A program made the translations under genes and the position numbers. Shown piece after piece: positions 1 to 6,421 of a stretch of 8,840 nt of DNA. How positions within the stretch are numbered: the first letter of the stretch is position 1; each line of letters starts with the position of its first letter. The notes under the pieces are model-generated. The model ran no database searches, was not told where the DNA came from, and saw nothing but the letters and a program-made list of their open reading frames with translations. This DNA is from Candidatus Scybalomonas excrementavium (GTDB lineage Bacteria; Bacillota; Clostridia; Lachnospirales; Lachnospiraceae). The DNA lies in contig JADIML010000093.1 in the NCBI GenBank assembly GCA_017694765.1, positions 1 to 8,840 on the forward strand, written 5' to 3'.

Positions 1-821
1 ATAATTCCACCATCTCCTGCATAGAGACTACTTACACCTCTTGCATCTACAATATCAACACTCTTAAAATTCGCTTTTTGTTCAATCTCTTCTTTTGCCT
101 TCTTTGCTCGTTCCAAACAATTACAATGAACTATAATCAAATTCTTTTGTTCTGTATGCTTACAACGTGCAATAGCTGTATCAATCATAGCACTGACAGC
201 TTTATTCATTCCTCTTGCTTGTAATAACTTTATAATCGTTCCATTCTCAGCACCCATAACTGGTTTTATGTTAAGTGCACTCGCTAATAGCGCTTGAACT
301 CTTGATAATCTCCCATTTTTTCTTAAAAAGTCAAGGGTTTCTAAGACAAAATACGTATCCAATCCTTCAATATAACTTTCTACCTTTGTTATAACTTCTG
401 AAAATGAAAGTCCTGATTCTACTAATTCTTCAATCAGACGACATATTAGTAACTGACCTGCCGATGCAGATTTTGAATTAAAGATATGAATATTCTTTTG
501 ACCATGCTCTTCTTCATAAAGTTTTTTTGCAAGAACTGCACTATTATAAGAGCCACTTAATTCAGACGATAAAGTTACAACATAAATATCATCTGCATCT
601 TCATATGCTCTCATATATTCCTCTGGTGCTGGACAAGCGGAACGTGGACAATCTTTACTTTTTGCCACTCGTTCCAAAAATTCTTGTTGATTAAACGCAT
701 CATCATCTTTTATCTGAACCCCATCCACATCTAAAGTTAATGGAATTTGTACATAAACATTTTTATTTTTCTCGATATTTGTGTAATCACAACAGCTATC
801 GCCGACTATTTTATAGCTCAT
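1..821 (-). CDS. DegV family fatty-acid-binding protein (3' end cut by window edge)
   Basis: The first 273 residues of a DegV/FakB-type protein are in the window. The family folds into two lobes that bind a single fatty acid, and in Firmicutes its best-known members present the fatty acid to the kinase FakA for phospholipid synthesis. Visible family features are the N-terminal GDSCCDYT segment (residues 7-14), the loop RSACPAPEEY (60-69) where relatives usually have TSQPSP, TLSSELSGSYNSA (83-95), LRKNGRLSRVQALLAS (166-181) and IKPVMGAENG (185-194). The frame is still open at base 1 after AGDGGI, which is the usual end of the family (about 280-290 residues), so probably only some 10 residues are missing. 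The ATG at 821 is preceded by a perfect AGGAGG (827-832) five bases upstream. Paired cysteines CC at 10-11 and the replaced TSxP loop suggest a divergent paralogue. The ligand is not known, and no kinase gene is in the window. Confidence 0.9.
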   Translation of the reverse strand, partial: MSYKIVGDSCCDYTNIEKNKNVYVQIPLTLDVDGVQIKDDDAFNQQEFLERVAKSKDCPRSACPAPEEYMRAYEDADDIYVVTLSSELSGSYNSAVLAKKLYEEEHGQKNIHIFNSKSASAGQLLICRLIEELVESGLSFSEVITKVESYIEGLDTYFVLETLDFLRKNGRLSRVQALLASALNIKPVMGAENGTIIKLLQARGMNKAVSAMIDTAIARCKHTEQKNLIIVHCNCLERAKKAKEEIEQKANFKSVDIVDARGVSSLYAGDGGI

Positions 822-863
822 GAATACCTCCTAGTATTAACTGTAACGTAACATAGTTTTAAT

Positions 864-900
864 TACTATATAGTATATCATATTATACTAGAATTGAAAA
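864..900 (-). promoter_or_regulatory. Candidate degV promoter overlapped by palindromes
   Basis: Read on the minus strand, TTTTCA (895-900) and an extended -10 TGA-TATACT (-10 at 872-877) are 17 bp apart. An alternative -10, a perfect TATAAT, lies at 882-887 but has a poor -35. The same DNA holds a 7-bp inverted repeat, TAGTATA (871-877) and TATACTA (884-890) separated by 6 bp, and an overlapping perfect 12-bp palindrome TACTATATAGTA (864-875). Transcription would start near 865 and give a leader of about 45 nt. The promoter is inferred from motifs. The palindromes are seen directly and could be an operator, although AT-rich DNA makes such symmetry easier to find by chance. Confidence 0.5.
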
Positions 901-955
901 GTATCCTTTTTCTTATTTTTGAAAAACTACTTTTCTGATTCATTTTCTAATCTTA

Positions 956-3418
956 TTAGTCTATTTCTCCCTGATAGTAAACTCCATTACGACCATTGCC
1001 TTTTACATGATAAAGAGCCCTATCAGCCTTATCAAACTGTTCTGCAAAGCTATTACATCCAGCAGAATTTGCAATTCCAATGCTTAATGTGACGCCATAT
1101 CGATCTTCTAGCTGTTCTCTTACTTTCTCTTGTAATAACTGAATTTTAACACCTAAAATATGTCTATCTTTACATTCATTTAGATAGAGCATAAATTCAT
1201 CACCACCGATACGTCCAATGATACCATATAGCGCAAAAATATCGGATAAAATTTTTGCAACTCCAGTAATCACTTTATCACCAGTGGAATGACCATAGGA
1301 GTCATTGATCTGTTTAAAATTATCAATATCTACAATTACGACTACATCGTCTGTATTCTTTTCCCATAAATCTTGTGCAAACTGCTTTGTCACACTTGCA
1401 TTATAAAGCCCAGTCATACCATCAATTTGAGCCTTTTTCATTAGTTTTTCTCTCTCTTCTATGGAAGCACTTACATCTGTTATTTTACCAATGGCATATT
1501 GTTCATTGCCATCCATTTCTGCAATCTCTAAAATAACAGCATATTTCTTATCCTTACTATGAACAATTCTTCCTTGTTCTGCTGTAATGTCACTTCGCTC
1601 TTCTAAACATTCCTTCAAACCAGATAACTCATCTAAAGATAACTCCTTATCATCATCATTCATAAAGATATGGAATTGTTCTGTTTTATAATTATACTCA
1701 AAAATAATTTCTCCTGACATCGTAGCTAATTTATTAAATTTACTATTTTCTAGCTTTAATAAAGCATGTCCTCGTAACCTTAAACGATACATATAGATAG
1801 AAACTAATAATATGAGCGTTAATAACACAATTACTACAATTAATATTTGGAGTCTAAAATTTTCTATTAATTCTTTCATCGTTAATGGTGTTGATACATT
1901 GGCATTTTGATAAATGATCGTTTGTAATGTTTCATTATTCATAGAATGAATTGCTGTATTTAAAATACTAGCCAATATATCATCCTTTGGGTCTAAAATT
2001 GCAATACTATATTCTGTTTCAAAGCTATTGGTATATGGAAACATTTGGATTCCTTGATAATTTCCTATGTTCTTCATCAAATATGATAAACAATATTCAT
2101 TGACATAAGTATAATCAATTTCGCCCCTTTTTAATGCCTGCATACATTCCTTAGCAGTATCATAAATACGGATTTTACTTTTATCAATGGAATCCGAATC
2201 TACAAAATATCGATATTCTGAAAATACAATTCCCATTCTCTTATCTGAAATTTCATCTTTTGTGAGACCATTTCGGACAAGTAATAACATATTTGCTTTT
2301 AAATATGGCAAAGAGAGACGATATGACATTCCATTTAACATATTAGAATATTTAGAAAATCCTGCTATTAAATCTATCTCGTCTTTTTCTATCATACTTC
2401 TTGCTTCTTCCAATGTTTTTGTAGAAACAAACTCAAACTGTAATCCTGTTATAGAAGCTAAATATTCTATAAAACTTGGCATGACTCCTTTTATTTCACC
2501 ATCTTCTGTTGCATACTGAAGTGGATGTGAGCTATTTCCAAAAAGAACTTTTATTTTCTTCTTCTTTTTAATATATTGTTTTTGCTCTTTTGTAAGCACA
2601 ATCCCTCCATCTTTATTTGTAAAATATTTTTCATATAAAGAGGATAATAAATATGGATTGGTCACATTTAAATCTGCCATCGTTTGATTTAACTCTGTTA
2701 AAAGCTCTGTTTTCCCCTTTGTCACCGCAAAATAATAAGGGTTTGCTGAAAATCTTGCAATGGATTTTGTGCCTTCTTGTCTTCCAATATCAACCGAAAC
2801 AACCGCATCAATTTCTCCTTTTTTTAATGCCTCATATATATCTGCTTCTGTATCATATTCGACAGTCTCATATGTAAACCTATTCGCCTCTGCATAAGCA
2901 TCTAATAACTCAAATCTTTGTTTTAATATATCTGTATATCCAACTCGAATCCCATTCCAATCCGAATAATCATTTTCAATCCATCGATAATCATCTTCCC
3001 GTACACATAAAGTAGAATAAGTGGTTCCATAACTATATCCTGAATAATCATAGATTTCCTCAAAGGAGTCTATATAATTCATAGCTCCCATGATATCAAT
3101 TGTTCCATTTTTTAACCATTCTAGAAGAGTCGTAATCTGCGTATTTAAATCACCATCAACCTCTACGTACTCTATCTTCCATCCTGTATACTTGGCAATT
3201 TCATTCAAATAATCAACGGTATATCCTATGTATCTTCCATCTTCTGTTCTTTCTGTTAATCCCTTTTGAATGGGAAATGCAACTTTAACAGTCTGTTCTT
3301 TTGCTTGCACAACGATATTATTTGAAAACACAAACAGCAATATAAACAGAACAGGTATGACTTTTCTTAGTAAGCGATACATCGTACCTTCCCCCGAAAT
3401 TTTTTTATTATTATTCAT
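956..3418 (-). CDS. Membrane diguanylate cyclase with two extracellular solute-binding domains
   Basis: Predicted to make c-di-GMP from two GTP in response to small extracellular ligands. Order: signal/anchor segment (13-39), first SBP_bac_3-type amino-acid-binding domain (about 41-268), second such domain (about 285-506), one transmembrane helix (about 523-544), a PAS-like segment of about 100 residues ending in IGKITDVSASIEERE (643-657), then a GGDEF domain (about 660-816). The GGDEF domain has DGMTGLYN (666-673), DIDNFKQIND (697-706, metal Asp697), YGHSTGD and an intact GGDEF at 738-742, so it should be active. The inhibitory I-site RxxD is replaced by ALYG (729-732). The ATG at 3418 follows GGAG seven bases upstream. 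An in-frame ATG at 3382 follows GGGGGAAGG only four bases away and gives a more normal signal peptide, so the true start is uncertain. No EAL or HD-GYP domain is present. No clear terminator is seen after it. Confidence 0.93.
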   Translation of the reverse strand: MNNNKKISGEGTMYRLLRKVIPVLFILLFVFSNNIVVQAKEQTVKVAFPIQKGLTERTEDGRYIGYTVDYLNEIAKYTGWKIEYVEVDGDLNTQITTLLEWLKNGTIDIMGAMNYIDSFEEIYDYSGYSYGTTYSTLCVREDDYRWIENDYSDWNGIRVGYTDILKQRFELLDAYAEANRFTYETVEYDTEADIYEALKKGEIDAVVSVDIGRQEGTKSIARFSANPYYFAVTKGKTELLTELNQTMADLNVTNPYLLSSLYEKYFTNKDGGIVLTKEQKQYIKKKKKIKVLFGNSSHPLQYATEDGEIKGVMPSFIEYLASITGLQFEFVSTKTLEEARSMIEKDEIDLIAGFSKYSNMLNGMSYRLSLPYLKANMLLLVRNGLTKDEISDKRMGIVFSEYRYFVDSDSIDKSKIRIYDTAKECMQALKRGEIDYTYVNEYCLSYLMKNIGNYQGIQMFPYTNSFETEYSIAILDPKDDILASILNTAIHSMNNETLQTIIYQNANVSTPLTMKELIENFRLQILIVVIVLLTLILLVSIYMYRLRLRGHALLKLENSKFNKLATMSGEIIFEYNYKTEQFHIFMNDDDKELSLDELSGLKECLEERSDITAEQGRIVHSKDKKYAVILEIAEMDGNEQYAIGKITDVSASIEEREKLMKKAQIDGMTGLYNASVTKQFAQDLWEKNTDDVVVIVDIDNFKQINDSYGHSTGDKVITGVAKILSDIFALYGIIGRIGGDEFMLYLNECKDRHILGVKIQLLQEKVREQLEDRYGVTLSIGIANSAGCNSFAEQFDKADRALYHVKGNGRNGVYYQGEID

Positions 3419-3441
3419 CTTTATTCTCCATTTTATGTATT

Positions 3442-3489
3442 TTGATAGTTTTTATCTTGACATTAACTAACTCAAATTTATACTATCAA
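3442..3489 (-). repeat. 8-bp inverted repeat in the cyclase leader
   Basis: TTGATAGT (3442-3449) and ACTATCAA (3482-3489) are perfect inverted arms separated by 32 nt. They lie between the predicted transcription start (about 3521) and the ribosome binding site of the cyclase gene, so they could form a long weak RNA hairpin, with a small inner TTGA/TCAA pairing, or act as a DNA site. Nothing resembles the conserved cores of c-di-GMP riboswitch classes I or II. Confidence 0.4.
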
Positions 3490-3510
3490 TTTCTTATGGT
3501 TCTCTTTTCC

Positions 3511-3574
3511 TTTTATTTCTATGTCTTATTATATAGAAATAAAAATTTTTTTCAATAAAAAGTTTTTTATTTCT
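3511..3574. repeat. Three TTTTATTTCT arms forming two overlapping inverted repeats
   Basis: Arm A, TTTTATTTCTAT (3511-3522), is perfectly inverted in arm B, ATAGAAATAAAA (3533-3544), 12 bp each with a 10-bp spacer. Arm B, as AGAAATAAAAA (3535-3545), is in turn inverted in arm C, TTTTTATTTCT (3564-3574), with an 18-bp spacer. The first dyad is centred on the -10 box and predicted start of the cyclase promoter and the second covers its -35. This geometry fits an operator. A role in ending amidase transcription is possible but no hairpin is followed by a clean T-tract. Confidence 0.55.
3528..3555 (-). promoter_or_regulatory. Sigma-A-type promoter of the cyclase gene
   Basis: On the minus strand TTGAAA (3550-3555) and a perfect TATAAT (3528-3533) are separated by 16 bp. 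The predicted start near 3521 leaves a leader of about 100 nt before the ATG at 3418. This is the best promoter match in the window, and its presence argues that the cyclase is transcribed separately from the amidase upstream. Confidence 0.65.
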
Positions 3575-3728
3575 GAAACTTTTTCGAAAATTTCTATTTT
3601 TTTAAATAAAGTGTACCTTGCTTACTCTTTGCACTCTTTGACAATTTCTAACAGGATACATTTCACTGCATATGAGCCGTTTTCCTAGCAATACTTTATC
3701 TTCTTTGAGCATTTTTCATACATATTTA
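3575..3728. other. Spacer between cyclase promoter and amidase stop, no recognised content
   Basis: Together with the promoter and leader this completes a 310-bp gene-free stretch (3419-3728). It is less AT-rich than the DNA at 3500-3600. It holds a direct repeat ACTCTTTG at 3624-3631 and 3633-3640, and on the minus strand an open frame of 36 codons (3712 to 3602, beginning MLKEDKVLLGKR) that lacks a ribosome binding site. No intrinsic terminator for the amidase gene could be identified with confidence. Function unknown. Confidence 0.4.
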
Positions 3729-6260
3729 TTAATGAGTCGGGTAACTTGAAAATGCTTCTTTTGTCATATCATAGATTGACTTAGCAACATTATCAAGTAC
3801 ATCTGTATCTTTTAATAACGTAGCATCTGCTTCATTCGATAAAAATGCAACTTCCAATAAAATAGCTGGCATTTTTGTATTTTTACAAACAATTAAATTT
3901 GGAGAATCTTTTACATCTCGTTTTGTACTACCTACTGCACCTAATAAATGTGGAAATGCTAAGTCAGCAAATTTTTTCGAAGTTAATCCACTTTCATTTA
4001 CAGCAGTATTTTTGGAAGAGTATAAAACTTCTGTCCCTCTAGCTGAAGTGTTTGTCGCAGAATTACAATGAACAGAAATAAATAAATCAGCACCTATTTC
4101 ATTAGCAAAATTTGCACGATTGATTACCGATACCGTTGTAGAACTTACATTTCCTCCATAGGTAATGCCACTTTGTGCATCTGTTAATCTTGTATAATAG
4201 ACTTTAATCTTCTCGTCTTGATTAAAATATTTTTGCGTTCTTTTTATAATATCAAGCACCGTGTTTTTCTCAATAACACCATATTCTTTCGATAAACTTC
4301 CACTATCACTTCCCCCATGTCCAGCATCTACAACAACAATTTGATCATAGATTTCAGATGGTGATTTCATGGCTAACTTCCATTCACTTTTTGTTTCATT
4401 ATATGCCATTCCTTGTACAACTGGTGTCTCAATGATAATCTGTGTTTTTCCTTGACTATTTTTACTTATAGTCACACTATCAATATCAATATTATTATAC
4501 TGAATTTGATTTTTATTATAAAAACTTGTATAGTCTCCTGGAAGTGTAATCACAAAGCGATAGTTAAAATAATCATCTTCCACTTGACATTGCTTCCATG
4601 CAACACCTGATGGTCTTGGAATCATTACTTCATAGCTTTCAAAATCGCCAGATTCAATCTTATTACTGTCCTTATCCTCGGTATCTGTCGATGGATTTTG
4701 TTCATTAGAATTATTGTTATTACTATTATTATTACTGTTGTTATTATTATCTGGTACATCTTGAGATTTTTTATCGATACTAGAAGTAACTGTACTGTTT
4801 GTCCATGTATATGTAAACCCTAACGCTTGTGCAACCGATTGACCCGGTACCATACAATATGTCTTATTATTTGCCTTATTTTTAATCATCCATGCTGGCT
4901 CTGATAAAGCAATACTTTTTCCATTTAACTTTCCAGTTTTACTTCCCATTGTTAATACGAGTGTATTACCATTTCCTGTTAAAGTGGCCGTTTTACTATT
5001 AGAATCATATGTATATGTTGTCCCAAGCTGTGTATTTTTATGAAATGTGTTATATGCAGGTAGCATGGCTGTATTATTCAGAATAATTCCTGGCATAGCT
5101 GATTGAATCGTAACACCTTGTGTTTTAACTGTTACATCTTTTTTTGTAATAACAACAACTTTTCCATTATATTCGATTTCACGCCCTGTCTGATTATTTG
5201 TACTTCCACTTGTATTTGTACTTCCTGTATTCGTATTTTCTGTGTTACTACTTCCTGTATTTTTATCTTCTGTTTCTTCAGAATCTGCATCCACTTTTTT
5301 ATCAGAAGCAATGGAGATTGTTGCAGTTTTACTATCATATTCATATTGAAGTCCTAAATTTTCTGCTACACTGCGACTTGGTACTAACACTTTTGTAACC
5401 TTTGTGTCGTTATATTTTACTTGTTTAGGTTCTACAGGAAGTGTTACTTTCTTTTTATTCACAAGCATTGTTTTACTATTTAGAGTAACTACAACTGTAT
5501 TCTTTCCATATTGGAAAGTAGCCGTTTTCTTTGTTTTATCATAGGTAGCAGTAACACCTAATGCTTTATGTTGGAACACATTATATGGTAATAATCCATA
5601 TCCATTTTCTAAAATCCCCGGACATTTCTTTAAATTGAATATCTCATCTCCACATTTAGCACTTAACTGTTTCCCTGTATATTGATAAGTTTTTCCATTA
5701 TAAGTAATAGAAATTCCCTCTTTTTTCGTATCGGTAGATACACTTTCATTACTTCCTGCTTTTTGACTCATAGAAATTAATGCTTTTGCACTATTATAGG
5801 AATACTGTAATCCCAATGCCTCTGCAATGCTTCTACTTGGTACTAAAAGTTTTGTAACTTTTGTATCATTATATCTTACACTTCTTGGCACAACAGGAAG
5901 TGTTTGTGTCTTTCCATTTACTTTCATTTTATTGCTATTTAAAGTCACTACTACTTTTTGCTGCTTATATGCAAATGTAATTGTCTTTTTCGTTTTATTA
6001 TAAGTAGTAGATACACCAAGAGATTGATGCTGAAAGACATTATACGGTAACAATCCATATCCGTTTTCTAAAATTCCCGGACATTTCTTTAAATTGAATA
6101 TCTCATCTCCACATTTGACACTTAACTGTTTTCCTTCATATTTATAAGTTTGCCCATTATAAGTAATGGATAAGACAGCAGCTTGTACAAATTGTGTCTG
6201 ATTCAAAAACCATACAAAAGATAATACAAATACTGTAACATATTTTATATAACTTTTCAT
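3729..6260 (-). CDS. Secreted N-acetylmuramoyl-L-alanine amidase (Amidase_3) with three stalk-domain repeats
   Basis: Predicted zinc amidase that cleaves the bond between MurNAc and the L-alanine of the peptide stem in peptidoglycan, outside the cell. Order: signal peptide (1-27, cleavage near FVQA), three copper-amine-oxidase-N-like 'stalk' repeats (about 31-165, 184-318, 361-496) joined by Thr/Ser/Asn-rich linkers (the second near 332-357, an Asn/Ser-rich one at 504-519), an AMIN-like beta region (about 541-630), and the Amidase_3 catalytic domain (641-838). Catalytic residues are all visible: His648 in DAGHGG, Glu664 in GVIEKN, His731 in SVHCN as zinc ligands, and Glu803 in LLEVAFLSN. Repeats 1 and 2 each carry a Cys pair ten residues apart (50/60, 203/213), missing in repeat 3. 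The repeats probably bind wall polymer or space the enzyme from the membrane. The ATG at 6260 has only a weak, distant AAAGGA upstream. Likely roles are cell separation, autolysis or germination; which one cannot be told. Confidence 0.93.
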   Translation of the reverse strand: MKSYIKYVTVFVLSFVWFLNQTQFVQAAVLSITYNGQTYKYEGKQLSVKCGDEIFNLKKCPGILENGYGLLPYNVFQHQSLGVSTTYNKTKKTITFAYKQQKVVVTLNSNKMKVNGKTQTLPVVPRSVRYNDTKVTKLLVPSRSIAEALGLQYSYNSAKALISMSQKAGSNESVSTDTKKEGISITYNGKTYQYTGKQLSAKCGDEIFNLKKCPGILENGYGLLPYNVFQHKALGVTATYDKTKKTATFQYGKNTVVVTLNSKTMLVNKKKVTLPVEPKQVKYNDTKVTKVLVPSRSVAENLGLQYEYDSKTATISIASDKKVDADSEETEDKNTGSSNTENTNTGSTNTSGSTNNQTGREIEYNGKVVVITKKDVTVKTQGVTIQSAMPGIILNNTAMLPAYNTFHKNTQLGTTYTYDSNSKTATLTGNGNTLVLTMGSKTGKLNGKSIALSEPAWMIKNKANNKTYCMVPGQSVAQALGFTYTWTNSTVTSSIDKKSQDVPDNNNNSNNNSNNNNSNEQNPSTDTEDKDSNKIESGDFESYEVMIPRPSGVAWKQCQVEDDYFNYRFVITLPGDYTSFYNKNQIQYNNIDIDSVTISKNSQGKTQIIIETPVVQGMAYNETKSEWKLAMKSPSEIYDQIVVVDAGHGGSDSGSLSKEYGVIEKNTVLDIIKRTQKYFNQDEKIKVYYTRLTDAQSGITYGGNVSSTTVSVINRANFANEIGADLFISVHCNSATNTSARGTEVLYSSKNTAVNESGLTSKKFADLAFPHLLGAVGSTKRDVKDSPNLIVCKNTKMPAILLEVAFLSNEADATLLKDTDVLDNVAKSIYDMTKEAFSSYPTH
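5307..6170 (-). repeat. Tandem in-gene duplication encoding stalk repeats 1 and 2
   Basis: Two 405-bp units (6170-5766 and 5711-5307) lie 459 bp apart in the amidase gene and encode closely similar stalk domains. A 41-bp block is identical at every base, third codon positions included: 6076-6116 and 5617-5657. Flanking parts of the repeats differ at many synonymous sites. The third stalk repeat (5180-4773) is far more diverged. The pattern suggests a fairly recent duplication or gene conversion and a site where repeats could be lost or gained by recombination. Confidence 0.8.
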
Positions 6261-6354
6261 TCTTATCTTTCATCCTTTCGTAAAACTTATCACTATCTAT
6301 ATACTTTTATGTACTCGATGAAACTATCTTCTTTTTTACTTTATCAGAAATTAC

Positions 6355-6394
6355 AAAAAAAATAAAGACTTGCCAACTGGTTCGTCTTTATTTT
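6355..6394 (-). terminator. Intrinsic terminator of glyA
   Basis: An 11-bp perfect stem (AAAATAAAGAC at 6359-6369 and GTCTTTATTTT at 6384-6394) with a 14-nt loop is followed, on the minus strand, by a run of T from the A-tract at 6355-6362. It starts 28 bases after the glyA stop codon and isolates glyA from the amidase gene. On the plus strand only four T follow, so it is mainly a minus-strand terminator. Confidence 0.85.
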
Positions 6395-6421
6395 GTATAT
6401 TCTTCCTATGAAATAGATCTT

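Noticed and set aside
864..890. FapR operator upstream of degV
   Set aside because: The TAGTA and TACTA ends are ten bases apart, not the five of the known FapR consensus.
947..959. CTAAT-CTT-ATTAG hairpin at the cyclase stop codon as a terminator
   Set aside because: The five-base AT stem includes the stop codon and no T-tract follows on the minus strand, so it is too weak.
2187..2519. Plus-strand open frames of 65-121 codons inside the cyclase, amidase and glyA genes
   Set aside because: They lie opposite well-supported genes, lack ribosome binding sites and have no recognisable family features; they are antisense shadows.
3419..3527. c-di-GMP riboswitch in the cyclase leader
   Set aside because: No conserved class I or class II core is present; the leader is AT-rich with only a weak long-range hairpin.
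4704..4751. AT-rich trinucleotide run as a repeat array or CRISPR-like element
   Set aside because: It is the Asn/Ser-rich linker of the amidase coded by AAT/AAC codons, with no spacer-repeat structure.
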